This document shows, piece by piece, positions 35,932 to 45,536 of a stretch of 49,617 nt of DNA; within the stretch, counting starts at the first letter, position 1; the number at the start of each line of letters is the position of its first letter. The stretch spans positions 1-49,617 of the forward strand of contig DITY01000015.1 of NCBI GenBank assembly GCA_002422955.1, in the 5' to 3' direction. The translations under genes were made by a program, and so were the position numbers. The notes under the pieces are model-generated. The model ran no database searches. It was not told the origin of the DNA and saw nothing but the letters and a program-made list of their open reading frames with translations. Source of the DNA: Planctomycetaceae bacterium UBA6172. Lineage in GTDB: Bacteria; Planctomycetota; Planctomycetia; Pirellulales; Pirellulaceae.

Positions 35932-37803
35932 GTGAAACTAACTTTCGTCGCCGTGGTCTTGGCGTTTTCCGTCACGCCAGCCGTCGCGCAACCCGGTCCC
36001 GTCAACCCCCGCGGCATCGCGCTGCCGGACGACATTCCGGCGATCCGTACGCTCGAGCAGAATTGGTCCGATGCGGAATCGAATTGGTTCTACAACGCGC
36101 CGCAGGGCTCACGTCTGATCCCTTACGAGTGGGCGATCCATTTGGAGCAACCCCAATCGACCGCGCGGTTCTTCGACGCGGCCAACATCAGGAAATTCGG
36201 CTTCATCGCGCGGACCTCGGCGCCCGACAACCCAGATGGTCTGCCGATCGGGTTTGTCAAAGACGCTCCCTACGATGATGGCACGGAGGGGCTGGGAGTC
36301 ACCTGCGCCGCCTGTCACACCGGAATCATCACCTATCAGAAGACGGCGTTCCTGATCGATGGCGCTCCGACCATGGGTGACATGGAAACGCTGCTCAAGG
36401 AACTCGCCCAAGCGTTGCAGGCCACCGCCCAACGAGACGACAAGTTTGCGAGATTCGCCAGCCGACTCCTCGGGCCAGGCGGGTCGCGGGACGAGCAATT
36501 GGACCTCCGCGAGGCGGTACGTTCCATCGCGAAGCAGCGTGTCGACTACAACGCGCGGAACATGTCGCATGGCCCCGCCCCGCGCTTCGGTCCAGGTCGG
36601 ATCGACGCCTTCGGCGCGATCTTCAACGAAGTTTCCGCGACCTTTTTGGGGATTCCGGAAAACGCCCGACCGGCCAACGCGCCAGTCAGCTTCCCCTGTT
36701 TGTGGGACGCGCCGCAGCACGATCGCGTGCAGTGGAATGGTGCCGCGATTAACCGCAAAAGCCCGCTCGGCTTGGCCCTGTTCGGCACGCAGGATGTCGG
36801 CGCCTTGGGTCGCAACACCGGTGAGGTTTTGGGCGTGTTCGGCAGCGCGACGATCAACGAACACGAACTCGTCCTACCACGACGCTACGAGGCGACGGCG
36901 AACAAACCCAACCTGCTGGCGCTGGAGGAAACACTCACGACGCTCTGGTCACCACGCTGGCCGGACGCGTTCGGTGCCCCCGATCCCGCCCGCGTCGACC
37001 GGGGGGCGGAGTTGTATCAAACCCATTGCGTGTCCTGCCATGCAGAGATCCAACGTGACGACCCGCGACGTCAAGTCACAGCGAAGTTGTCCGATGTGCA
37101 AACCGACCCGATGATGCTGCGGAATTTCGGCCGCGTCGGTAAGACCGGGATGCTCGAACGGAGATCGAAAACGCTGCTCGAACTGGGGCGGTTTCAGGAC
37201 GAAGCACCGGTCGCCATGATTCTGAAGCACGTGGTCGAACGCGTGATGCTCAACCCACTGCAGCTCAAGCAGCTCCGCTCCGTTCTTGACAGCGCGAACG
37301 CGGACTCCAAACCGGTCAATCCGGGATTCGAATCAACGGTTGAGATCACCGTGGGTGACAAGACCGCGAATGTTTCGATTCATTCGTCCGAATCGCGGGA
37401 CGGCCAACTCGAGATTTTCGCTTCGCGAGCCACGTTGGATAAGATCAAAGCCAGCTTGGGCCTGGAGCAAGAAAGTCAGAATTCGATCGTCATCGACAAT
37501 GCCAAATTGGTCGCCGGTTACAAGGCGAGGCCGTTGAACGGGGTTTGGGCGACGGCGCCCTACCTGCACAACGGTTCGGTCCCCACGCTGGCCGAACTGC
37601 TGAAGCCAGCCGCACAGCGCAAGGCGACATTCCACGTCGGCTCGCAGGAGTTCGACCCGATCAACGTCGGCTTCGTCGATGACCCGCAATTCCCCACGTT
37701 CGACACCTCGCAAATCGGCAATAGCAATGCCGGTCATGAGTTCGGAGCGTCCCTGACCGAAGCGGAAAAGGCGGATCTGATCGAGTACCTGAAATCGCTT
37801 TAG
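35932..37803 (+). CDS. Exported two-heme cytochrome c protein
   Basis: 623 residues from the GTG at 35932, chosen for AGGAG at 35921-35925 and the signal peptide VKLTFVAVVLAFSVTPAVAQ; the frame opens earlier but lacks a signal-like start. Two CXXCH heme sites are seen: CAACH from C125 and CVSCH from C366. Around them are GLGVTCAACHTG, NAPVSFPCLWDAPQHDRVQW, GVWATAPYLHNGSVPTLAELL and a C-terminal MotB-unlike LTEAEKADLIEYLKSL. The pattern of a LPxxTLAELL-type block with HNGSVPT suggests the di-heme cytochrome peroxidase/RoxA-like family. Substrate unknown. Converges with the TauE/SafE gene (stop to stop 9 nt). Confidence 0.8.
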   Translation: MKLTFVAVVLAFSVTPAVAQPGPVNPRGIALPDDIPAIRTLEQNWSDAESNWFYNAPQGSRLIPYEWAIHLEQPQSTARFFDAANIRKFGFIARTSAPDNPDGLPIGFVKDAPYDDGTEGLGVTCAACHTGIITYQKTAFLIDGAPTMGDMETLLKELAQALQATAQRDDKFARFASRLLGPGGSRDEQLDLREAVRSIAKQRVDYNARNMSHGPAPRFGPGRIDAFGAIFNEVSATFLGIPENARPANAPVSFPCLWDAPQHDRVQWNGAAINRKSPLGLALFGTQDVGALGRNTGEVLGVFGSATINEHELVLPRRYEATANKPNLLALEETLTTLWSPRWPDAFGAPDPARVDRGAELYQTHCVSCHAEIQRDDPRRQVTAKLSDVQTDPMMLRNFGRVGKTGMLERRSKTLLELGRFQDEAPVAMILKHVVERVMLNPLQLKQLRSVLDSANADSKPVNPGFESTVEITVGDKTANVSIHSSESRDGQLEIFASRATLDKIKASLGLEQESQNSIVIDNAKLVAGYKARPLNGVWATAPYLHNGSVPTLAELLKPAAQRKATFHVGSQEFDPINVGFVDDPQFPTFDTSQIGNSNAGHEFGASLTEAEKADLIEYLKSL

Positions 37804-37812
37804 TCGAGCGGT

Positions 37813-38556
37813 TCAAAAGGCGTCGATCAGCCGCAGCGCGGCCACGGCCGTGAAAACCAACAACAGGCTATCGAAGGCCCGCTGCGGTATTTTGCGGACG
37901 ATCCAACGCCCAGCAAGCAGCCCCAACAGCACGCACGGGGCCAGGACGAGGTTGACCCACAAGGTCGATCGATCGATCAGCCCCAATTGCATGCTGAACG
38001 GGACCTTGACGCAGTTCAAGACCAAAAAGAACCAGGCGGCGGTCGCGATCAATTGCGTTTTGGGCAAGGCGATGGCGAGCAAGTAGAGTGCGACCACGGG
38101 CCCCGCCGCGTTGGCGAGCATCGTCGTCACTCCCGTCAAAATCCCCATCAGCCAAGAAAACCAGGCGGTGTGCGGGACGTGCGCTAGCAGATCCGCACGC
38201 CACATCCTCAGCAGCTGTCCGCAGCAGAGCACCAGGATGATGCTTCCGATCAGCGGACGAAAGGCCGCTTCATCCAACCGCCCGAGCAACAGCCAACCGA
38301 TCACGACGCCCAACAAAGCGGGCGGCAGCAGACGCCGCACATAAGACCAGACGACTTCCCGCCCCAGCAACCAAACGGCGCAGCCGTCTCCCACGATCAA
38401 CAACGGCAGCAGAATGCCGGTCGAAGCCCGGGCACCAAAAACGAAGGCGAAAACCAGCACGTGTACCATGCTGACCCCCGCCAATCCGCTTTTGGAAATC
38501 CCGATGCCGAGCGCCCCGACGAGCAGCAACAGCCAATCCGCAAAGGTCAGGGTCAG
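37813..38556 (-). CDS. TauE/SafE (TSUP) family sulfite/sulfonate-type permease
   Basis: About 247 residues if translation begins at CTG 38556, or 238 from TTG 38529. The body is all membrane: hydrophobic segments with GISKSGLAGVSM, the GILLPLLIVGD motif, GILTGVTTMLANAAGPVVALYLL (typical TauE/SafE second half) and FFLVLNCVKVPF. Family members move sulfite, sulfonates or other organic anions. A GAGGAG at 38565-38570 lies 8 nt upstream of the CTG, which gives the sensible N-terminus LTLTFADWLLLLVGALGIG; no ATG, GTG or TTG lies between that site and 38529. The TTG at 38529 would cut into the first helix. Converges on the cytochrome gene. Confidence 0.82.
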   Translation of the reverse strand: MTLTFADWLLLLVGALGIGISKSGLAGVSMVHVLVFAFVFGARASTGILLPLLIVGDGCAVWLLGREVVWSYVRRLLPPALLGVVIGWLLLGRLDEAAFRPLIGSIILVLCCGQLLRMWRADLLAHVPHTAWFSWLMGILTGVTTMLANAAGPVVALYLLAIALPKTQLIATAAWFFLVLNCVKVPFSMQLGLIDRSTLWVNLVLAPCVLLGLLAGRWIVRKIPQRAFDSLLLVFTAVAALRLIDAF

Positions 38557-38689
38557 GGTGCTGTCTCCTCAAGGTCACGGGGATCGCGGCTGGAGTGCAA
38601 ATACACTGGCGTCGACCATCGCCGTCAGCCGAGGGTGCCGCAGCGGTCCCCCAGGCGGGAGCAACGCGATTCCTGGCACGATCGCGACC

Positions 38690-39898
38690 TCAGGTCGTGT
38701 ACTCGGAATTGAACCGCACGTATTCGACCGTGATGTCACTGGCCCAGCGTGTCGCTCTGCCGGGCCCGTCACCAACGACCAAGTCGATCACCACCGTCGG
38801 TGACGACTTGATCAGGTTGCTGGCCTTCGCGGCATCGAACGCCAACGGCGTGCCGTCCCGATACAACGGCATGTCGAGGATACGCAACGACGTGCGTTCG
38901 GGCTGGATCCGCGGCCCGGCGTATCCGGCGGCGGAGACGATCCGTCCCCAGTTCGGGTCGCCGCCGGTGATCGCGGTCTTCACCAACGGGCTCTCGCCGA
39001 TGACTTGGGCAATGCGGTTGGCATCGTCGTTCGAAGCGGCGCCGCTGACCCGGATTTCCATGATGTGCGTCGCCCCTTCACCGTCAGCGACCAACTGCTT
39101 GGCCAGATCGATGCAGGCCTGGCGGAGAAAATCTCGGAACTGCGTCAGCGCTTCGCCGGCGAGCGGTTGCCCCGCTCCGCTGGACAGCAGCAACAGCGTG
39201 TCGTTGGTGCTGGTGTGCCCGTCGACACTGACGCGATTGAAGCTATGGTCTGCCGAATGCCGCAACAATTCGACCAAATCATCCTGGGCGAGCGGCGCAT
39301 CCGTGGTGACCACGGCCAGCATCGTTGCCATGTTCGGCGCGATCATGCCGGCCCCCTTGGCCATCGCCGCGACACGATACTGCTGCCCCTCGATGGTCAC
39401 CTCAGCGGTCACCGATTTGCGAAACGCATCGGTCGTCATGATCGCGGTCGAACAGCCGACGAACGACTCCGAACCGACGCCCAGCCGTTCGTAGGCCGAA
39501 TCGATGCCGGGCAGGATCTTGTCCAGCGGCAACGGACGGCCGATCACGCCGGTGCTCATCACCAGCACGTCTTCGTGCCGACAGCCGACATGCGCCGCGA
39601 CTCGCTCGGTCATCGATTCGGCGGCGCGCAAGCCCGCATCGCCCGTGCAGGCATTGGCGTTGCCGCTGTTGATCACCACGGCGCGGAGCGAGGAAGACGG
39701 GGTTCGGCCTCGGCAGACCACAACCGGCGCGGCAACGATTTGGTTGGTGGTATAGACGCCAGCACCGACGAGTGGCCGGTCGCCAACAATCAACGCGAGG
39801 TCCGGCTTACCGCTGGCTTTGATACCACAGGTAATGCCGACGAAGCGAAATCCGCTGGGGAGTTGCGTGACGGACGCGGACGAAGTGGATGGGTTCAT
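38690..39898 (-). CDS. argJ: Glutamate N-acetyltransferase / amino-acid acetyltransferase ArgJ
   Basis: 402 residues. ArgJ transfers acetyl from N-acetylornithine to glutamate and often also makes N-acetylglutamate from acetyl-CoA, in arginine synthesis. The precursor self-cleaves at Ala191-Thr192 within KGAGMIAPNMATMLAVVTTD, and Thr192 becomes the nucleophile. Other blocks are INSGNANACTGDAGL, GVIGRPLPLDKI, DGHTSTNDT, DGEGATHIMEIRVSGAA and GGDPNWGRIVSAAGYAG. The C-terminus is RATRWASDITVEYVRFNSEYTT. Start ATG 39898 fits the family. No other arg genes are adjacent. Transcribed as the last gene before the DUF1501-cytochrome-WD40 operon, with 96 nt between. Confidence 0.96.
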   Translation of the reverse strand: MNPSTSSASVTQLPSGFRFVGITCGIKASGKPDLALIVGDRPLVGAGVYTTNQIVAAPVVVCRGRTPSSSLRAVVINSGNANACTGDAGLRAAESMTERVAAHVGCRHEDVLVMSTGVIGRPLPLDKILPGIDSAYERLGVGSESFVGCSTAIMTTDAFRKSVTAEVTIEGQQYRVAAMAKGAGMIAPNMATMLAVVTTDAPLAQDDLVELLRHSADHSFNRVSVDGHTSTNDTLLLLSSGAGQPLAGEALTQFRDFLRQACIDLAKQLVADGEGATHIMEIRVSGAASNDDANRIAQVIGESPLVKTAITGGDPNWGRIVSAAGYAGPRIQPERTSLRILDMPLYRDGTPLAFDAAKASNLIKSSPTVVIDLVVGDGPGRATRWASDITVEYVRFNSEYTT

Positions 39899-39994
39899 CG
39901 GTGATCGACTCCGGCGGGTGTCGCCAGAGCAAGGGAAGGGTGGTCGAAACAGGACGGAATCCTAGGCTATTTCTCAGCCGAATACGACCACCGA

Positions 39995-41956
39995 TCACTC
40001 CGGCGAGGACTGCGGCGCGGATTGCCAACCGCGGCGCGTCGACGGATCGCCATCGACCGACAACTCGACCAGCTCGCCCGCGTCGTTGCCGATAAAAATC
40101 GACTTTCCGTCCGCCGCTACCGCGAGCGATGTCAGCCAAGCCGAAGGGAGCTCGATTTCCCGCACCAGCTTGCCATCGGCGGTGGCATGGATTCTTAGCC
40201 GACTGTCGGAGGCCGCGGAAGCGACACGGCCATCTCCGAGCAACCCCAGATTGGTGATCTCCTCTCCCAAGCCGCTGATCCGTTTCGTCGACTTGGCGTC
40301 GGCGACCGTCCAGATGCGGATCTGGCGATCGTTCCCCCCGCTCGCCACCCTACTGCCATCACCCAAAAACACGGCGGTGGTCACATTCTGTTCATGCTCG
40401 CCGAAGGTGATTCGTAGCCGGCCAGTGTCGGCGTCAAAAACCTTTGCGGTCTTATCCCGACTGGCGGAAACCAGCGACTTGCCATCGGGCGACCAGGCAA
40501 TCGAATTGACCCAATCGGCATGATCCTGAATCCACCGCGGGCGCTCGGCGGGGTCATCCACTGCAAAGATCGCGATCGAGCCGTCCGCCCCACAGGCCGC
40601 CAACCGATTGCCATCCGGCGAGAAGGCGACATCGAACATGACGTCCTCCGCGACCAGCAGATCGGCGAGCAATTGGCCGGAGATCGAGTCGAACAGCTTG
40701 ACTTCGCCGAGCCGACCGGGCGTGCCACTGGCGACCGCCAATCGTCGTCCGTCGGGATGAAACGCGAGCCCGTAAACCCGCTGCGCGACATTGGTCAAAC
40801 GTGTCGGCGGCGCGGATTGGCCGAGCGACCAGACGAGGACCTCGTGATAACCCGAACTGGCCAATCGCGAAGAACTGGGATCGACCGCCAACGCGGTGAC
40901 GGGCACGGAAGCGGCGTACGTTGCGGGCGGCTGGGGCTGAGTCACGCGTGGCATCAAACGGATCAACGGCGTATCGGGATCGGCGGCGGAATCGAGCCGC
41001 GCTCCCAGATCGACCCACCGCCGGATCAGCGTGATTTGTTCCGCGGTCAGTGGGTCCGCGTCATAGGGCATTTCGCCCGACTCGATCAACTCGACCAGAT
41101 GCGACGCCGCGCCGTCGCCCGGCAGGATCGCGAGACCGGATTCGCCGACCGCCACCGTCACGCCGTAGTTGGCCATGTTGTAGCGGCCTTGGGCATTGCG
41201 CGCGTTGTGACATGCGACGCAGTGCTGGTGGAAAATCGGCGCGACCTGATCGGTGAAGGACACCCATTGGTCGACCTCACGCAGTTTCGCTTCGGCCTGG
41301 GCCTGGAGTTGCCGCCGGGACCGCGGAAACTCAGCCGCTCGCGATTCCAACCCTTCGATTTTTGTCCGCCAAGTGGTGGCGACCGTTTCGGCTTTGCCCG
41401 CTTCGGCCATCAAAGGCTCGATTTGCGGTTCTAAATCGGCGAGCTTCTGTTCCGACTCGGCGATCGAGGCGGTGGCGGACTGGACGAGCTCGCTCGCCTC
41501 GCGCGCCGCCTTCTCGAACTCGGCCAGCTTCTTCTGGGCCTCTTCAAGTTGCTGACGGGCTTCCGCGGCCTTGGCCAACGCCTCGGACTTCTTCTGGTCC
41601 GCGTCGACGCTAGCCTGTTTTTGTTCTTGCTTGTTCTTGTTCAGGTCGGCCTGCTGCTTGCGGATCTGGTCGAGCTTGCCGAGCAAGCTTTGCCACGTGC
41701 GTTCGGAGTCGGTCGCGGCACGACGGACCTGCAGGATCTCGTCGCGGAGTTGCTGCTCTTCGGCGGCCAGTGCGGCGAGCTGCAAATCGATTTGGCGAAC
41801 CGCGTCAGGCAGTCCGGTTGCCGCCGGCTGCTCGGCGGGCAATCGACCGGCCGCCAAGCCGAGGCAAAGCACGAGCATCGCGTGAAATGGCTTAGCGATC
41901 CAACACCACGGGGCGTGGGGGTAATCGGCCGATCGGGAGCAGGGCGAAGGGGACAT
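39995..41956 (-). CDS. Coiled-coil / cytochrome c (PSCyt1-like) / WD40 protein
   Basis: 653 residues from the ATG at 41956 (a TTG at 42013 overlaps the previous stop). A signal-like segment AMLVLCLGLAAGRLPA is followed by a long Ala/Gln/Lys/Glu-rich coiled coil (about 50-225), then a heme motif CVACHNA near residue 246 with GEMPYDADPLTAEQI (PSCyt1-type), then a WD40 beta-propeller of at least five blades: VYGLAFHPDGRRLAVASG, VAFSPDGNRLAACGADGSIAIF, NSIAWSPDGKSLVSASRDKTAKVFD, GSRVASGGNDRQIRIW and LAVAADGKSIFIGNDAGELV. Likely an exported redox or binding platform (inference). Third gene in the operon after hydrolase and DUF1501. Confidence 0.88.
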   Translation of the reverse strand: MSPSPCSRSADYPHAPWCWIAKPFHAMLVLCLGLAAGRLPAEQPAATGLPDAVRQIDLQLAALAAEEQQLRDEILQVRRAATDSERTWQSLLGKLDQIRKQQADLNKNKQEQKQASVDADQKKSEALAKAAEARQQLEEAQKKLAEFEKAAREASELVQSATASIAESEQKLADLEPQIEPLMAEAGKAETVATTWRTKIEGLESRAAEFPRSRRQLQAQAEAKLREVDQWVSFTDQVAPIFHQHCVACHNARNAQGRYNMANYGVTVAVGESGLAILPGDGAASHLVELIESGEMPYDADPLTAEQITLIRRWVDLGARLDSAADPDTPLIRLMPRVTQPQPPATYAASVPVTALAVDPSSSRLASSGYHEVLVWSLGQSAPPTRLTNVAQRVYGLAFHPDGRRLAVASGTPGRLGEVKLFDSISGQLLADLLVAEDVMFDVAFSPDGNRLAACGADGSIAIFAVDDPAERPRWIQDHADWVNSIAWSPDGKSLVSASRDKTAKVFDADTGRLRITFGEHEQNVTTAVFLGDGSRVASGGNDRQIRIWTVADAKSTKRISGLGEEITNLGLLGDGRVASAASDSRLRIHATADGKLVREIELPSAWLTSLAVAADGKSIFIGNDAGELVELSVDGDPSTRRGWQSAPQSSPE

Positions 41957-42009
41957 GGGCGGCGTTTCGTGATGAGCGAAGTCGAAGGTGGGGACGGCGG
42001 GGGCGGGGA

Positions 42010-43395
42010 TCAAGCAAAGACATCCGTCACGGGCTTGCCGGCGATCACCAGCGGGCGATTGCCACGGTCATAAACCTCGGTCTCGGGGTCGATACCCATC
42101 AAAGCGTAGATCGTGGCGGCGAGGTCCTCGGGGCGGACCGGATGCTTGTCAGGGAACATCCCGTTGGCATCCGACGCGCCGTAGACATAGCCGCGTTTGA
42201 CGCCCCCGCCGGCGAGCAACGCCGTGTAGCACTGCGGCCAATGATCGCGGCTGACGTTCTTGTTGATCTTGGGCGTCCGCCCGAACTCGCCCATCCAGAC
42301 GACCAAGGTTTCATCGAGCAACCCCCGGTTTTCGAGGTCGTCCAACAGCGTCGGCAGGGTCTGGTCGGTGATCGGGTGCTGATACTTGTCGACGATCTCG
42401 TACATTCGCGTGTCGTCGAAACCGTGGGTGTCCCAGCCCCCTTCGTTGACGCGGCGGCCGCCGATCGAGCTAGAGAAATAGACGGTCACGAACTTGACCC
42501 CGGCTTCGACCAATCGCCGAGCCAGCAGGCAGCCTTGGCCATAGGTCGTTCGCCCGTAAGCTTCGCGGACCGATTCGGGTTCGCTCTGCACGTCGAACGC
42601 GGCACGCACGCGTTCAGAGGTCAGCATCGCGATCGCCTTGTCGTAGTAGTCATCGAAACCGCGGGCGGCCGCGGACCGCTCGAGCAGCTTGGATTGCTGA
42701 TCGACCAGACGCTGCAACTCCCGCCGCCGCTGCATCCGATCGAGCTCCAGATCGCTCGGCAAGGTCAGCTCGGGCAAACGGAAATCGGGGGCGTTGGGAT
42801 CGTTTTTGAAAAAGAACGGGTCGTGCCGCTTGCCGAGGAAACTGGCGTGCTGGCCGGGCGTGACCGAGCCATCGGAAATGGTGTAGGGATAGGACACGTA
42901 GGTCGGCATCTCGCCGCGGTTGGGCTCCAAGGAGTCCACCACGGAGCCATATCCGGGCCAGAGGTCGAGCGAATCGCGCAGCCGTTGGTCGTCACTCGGT
43001 GGCGCGTGGCCGGTCAAGGCATAGTAGCCCGCGGAGTTATGGTTCTTCATCGTGTGCGTCATGCTCCGGATCAGCGTGACGCGGTCCATCCGCTTGGCCA
43101 TCTCGGGAAAATGCTCGCTGACCGGCAGCCCCGGCACGACGCTGGAAATCGGCCGCAGCGGCCCCCGAATTTCGGCCGGCGCGTCAGGCTTCATGTCGAA
43201 CGTGTCGAGGTGGCTGGGGCCGCCCCACTGGAACAGGAAAATCACCTGCTTGGCCCGCGCCGGCGGGCGATCGGATTGCTCGGCGGCTCGGAGCAACATC
43301 GGCATGTTCAGCCCCAGCATCCCCAAACCGCCAACCCGCAACAGGCTGCGGCGAGAGAGATCGAAGGGGCGCTGAGCGCGGCGTAAAGCGGTCAT
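42010..43395 (-). CDS. DUF1501 family protein (operon with hydrolase and WD40 cytochrome)
   Basis: 461 residues from the ATG at 43395 (MTALRRAQRPFDLSRRSLLR), with a Tat-like SRRSLLRVGGLG. DUF1501 blocks are AKQVIFLFQWGGPSHLDTFD, MKPDAPAEIRGPL, HTMKNHNSAGYYALTG, CLLARRLVEAGVKFVTVYF, TLVVWMGEFGRTPKINKNVSRDHWPQ, GGGVKRGYVYG and GIDPETEVYDRGNRPL. Compared with the other two DUF1501 proteins in the window it has the fuller set of repeated Tyr/His motifs and the RDHWP end. Starts 29 nt after the hydrolase stop and is followed by the WD40 gene, so the three form one operon. Confidence 0.93.
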   Translation of the reverse strand: MTALRRAQRPFDLSRRSLLRVGGLGMLGLNMPMLLRAAEQSDRPPARAKQVIFLFQWGGPSHLDTFDMKPDAPAEIRGPLRPISSVVPGLPVSEHFPEMAKRMDRVTLIRSMTHTMKNHNSAGYYALTGHAPPSDDQRLRDSLDLWPGYGSVVDSLEPNRGEMPTYVSYPYTISDGSVTPGQHASFLGKRHDPFFFKNDPNAPDFRLPELTLPSDLELDRMQRRRELQRLVDQQSKLLERSAAARGFDDYYDKAIAMLTSERVRAAFDVQSEPESVREAYGRTTYGQGCLLARRLVEAGVKFVTVYFSSSIGGRRVNEGGWDTHGFDDTRMYEIVDKYQHPITDQTLPTLLDDLENRGLLDETLVVWMGEFGRTPKINKNVSRDHWPQCYTALLAGGGVKRGYVYGASDANGMFPDKHPVRPEDLAATIYALMGIDPETEVYDRGNRPLVIAGKPVTDVFA

Positions 43396-43424
43396 GGATG
43401 GGCCTCCGGGTGGGCGGCGTGGGA

Positions 43425-45536
43425 TCAAGGGTTCGAGGCCGGCGGCAGGGCTGTGACTTGCCAACTTTCGTCAAAGAAATCGGCGCGAACGACCCGGCCT
43501 GGGAAAAAACCGTCAGCCGGGACAGTGACATCCACCACCGCCCAGTCCGGCAACATCGCGATCTGACGCGAGTTCGTCGAATGGGACGACTCGCGGAAGG
43601 TGACGCCACTGTTGATCACGACGTAGCGATCGGGATTACGTGGGTTGGGATAGACCATCACCAGGGCATGCTTGGCGGACTCCGCCGTTTGACCCGCGAT
43701 CGTGAGTGAATCCTGATCCCAGCGGACCGGCAATTGCGAAGCGATCGACGCCAGGAAGCGGTTGCTGGTCAAGTCGCCGAAGCAGATCAGATTGTGGGAC
43801 GCGATCTGCTCGGCGGTCAGCTCGCGATCGAGGACCACTCGAACGTCTCCGCGCATGATCCGCTGCCATGACGTACGAGCGTGCTCGATTTCCTGTTGCA
43901 CGAACCGCTCGACGTCGTCATGCCGACAGGCCTCGCTCGGCAGAACGAACAGGAACGGCGCGGTCAAAGCGTCATCGATCGGTCCCTGCAACCCAGGTCG
44001 CTTCCGCAGCGGTTTCGCCGCCGCATCGCTCGGCTCGGTTTGGTGCCACTGCCCGTCTTTTTCCGCCAGTTCGATCATGTACGGCTGATCGCGAGTCGCG
44101 GACGGACCGGCGACGACTTGACCGTCGATTTCCAAGCGAACGTCTCCGGTTTGAAGTGGCCAGCCGAGCCGTGAAAAATCGAATCGCAATCGCGACGCGT
44201 TCTCGGACGTCACCCGGATCGTCGAGGGGGGGACGAGTTGGGCGTCGACCGCGGCGCGGTCCCATTGCCGCTGCATCCCCCGCACGCTCAGCCAATCGAT
44301 CTTGGGATAGCGGAGCGTGTAGGTAACCAGCCGGATCGAATCGCGATAAGCCCCAGTCACTGCGTCGGACCAGCTGGCGAGTTGCTCATCCATCTTGGCG
44401 GCCGAATCGTCATCGATCTTGTGCCCCATACCAGCCCCGATCACGTGCGGGACTTCGAACCCGGCCTGCGTCGCCGCCGCGATCATGAATTCGGCGGCCT
44501 GGCGTTGCTTGTCAACTTCGCCGCTGTAGGCCAGCACCCGCGTGTTCCGCAAGTTTTCGACCCACGGCGGCACGTCGTACCACCGCATCAACCGTTCGCC
44601 CCAGTGCCCAGGGTCATAGGGCATCCCCTGCACATCCCAATTTTGGTAGCGGACCGTATCGACAAACCCGGCCCCGGGATTGGCCGCGAACCAACGATCC
44701 GGCGAATGCGCCGCCAAGTGCCAAGTCCCCGCTCCGCCCATGGAAAACCCGCGAATGCTGATCCGCGCCGGATCGATCTTCAAATGACCGCTGACGTGTT
44801 CGATCGCCTCGTAGACGTCGGTTTCGCCGGCAAACTTGAAGGCGTTGCAATGTCGTCCGAAGGGATGCAGCACCAGTGTGCCCGCCGGGGCATGTTGCCC
44901 GAGCCTGCTGAGCCGCTCCTGCAAGAACGGCACCTCGGTACTCGTATCACCCCGCCCATGCAGCCAGACGTCCAATCGCCAAGGCTGTTCGGGGTTCGCC
45001 GCGACCTTGTCGGCAAAATCGGCCGGCAGAACCAAACCGTAGGGCTGAACCGAGCCGTCGATTGCCGACGTGAACCCGCCCGCGAGAGTCCGGCCGGCGT
45101 CTTTGCCACGCGAACCGATCGCCAGCAGGTCGGTGCCCCGTACCCCTTGCCCCGCCGCCTCGATCCGGCGGATGGCGATCTCCAGTGTCCGTTTCGCCGC
45201 TTCCGGATCCGCCGGCTTGTAAAACAAATTCTGGTCCAGCGCCAACTCGACGGCGCGGATCATGACTTCAACGTCTGGACGCCAGGCATCCCGATCCGGC
45301 ATCTTGCCAGCGACCAGCTCGAGTTGGTGGCGAGCCTTGGCGGCCAGTTCCCGCAACTCCGCCACCGTTTGGGGTGGCACGTCGATCCCTTCGGGCGGCA
45401 ACCGCTTGAAGGCCGGCTTCGCCTGGGGCAGCGTTTCTTGAGCCGAGCCGAAACCGCCGCCGAGCAGCAACCCCCAGGCACAGACGAGCGGGATGGCGAA
45501 GGCGGGGATGCGGGGGGATGCGAACCGCAATGTCAT
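43425..45536 (-). CDS. Secreted alpha/beta hydrolase (prolyl-oligopeptidase/esterase type)
   Basis: 703 residues, GAGG about 7 nt upstream of the ATG at 45536. Signal peptide PAFAIPLVCAWGLLLGGGFGSAQ. The alpha/beta-hydrolase core includes GLVLPADF with LHGRGDTSTEV (oxyanion area), GFSMGGAGTWHLAAHSPDR with nucleophile Ser265, and GAGMGHKIDDD, likely holding the catalytic His. A long C-terminal part (about 420-703) has IRVTSENASRLRFDFSRLGW and TLTIAGQ-like beta strands, perhaps a carbohydrate-binding or immunoglobulin-like module. Related to planctomycete carbohydrate- or peptide-directed esterases; substrate unknown. First gene of the minus-strand operon with DUF1501 and WD40 cytochrome. Confidence 0.85.
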   Translation of the reverse strand: MTLRFASPRIPAFAIPLVCAWGLLLGGGFGSAQETLPQAKPAFKRLPPEGIDVPPQTVAELRELAAKARHQLELVAGKMPDRDAWRPDVEVMIRAVELALDQNLFYKPADPEAAKRTLEIAIRRIEAAGQGVRGTDLLAIGSRGKDAGRTLAGGFTSAIDGSVQPYGLVLPADFADKVAANPEQPWRLDVWLHGRGDTSTEVPFLQERLSRLGQHAPAGTLVLHPFGRHCNAFKFAGETDVYEAIEHVSGHLKIDPARISIRGFSMGGAGTWHLAAHSPDRWFAANPGAGFVDTVRYQNWDVQGMPYDPGHWGERLMRWYDVPPWVENLRNTRVLAYSGEVDKQRQAAEFMIAAATQAGFEVPHVIGAGMGHKIDDDSAAKMDEQLASWSDAVTGAYRDSIRLVTYTLRYPKIDWLSVRGMQRQWDRAAVDAQLVPPSTIRVTSENASRLRFDFSRLGWPLQTGDVRLEIDGQVVAGPSATRDQPYMIELAEKDGQWHQTEPSDAAAKPLRKRPGLQGPIDDALTAPFLFVLPSEACRHDDVERFVQQEIEHARTSWQRIMRGDVRVVLDRELTAEQIASHNLICFGDLTSNRFLASIASQLPVRWDQDSLTIAGQTAESAKHALVMVYPNPRNPDRYVVINSGVTFRESSHSTNSRQIAMLPDWAVVDVTVPADGFFPGRVVRADFFDESWQVTALPPASNP

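Noticed and set aside
42142..43386. Plus-strand open frame of 414 codons
   Set aside because: Shadow of the minus-strand DUF1501 gene, which has clear conserved motifs.
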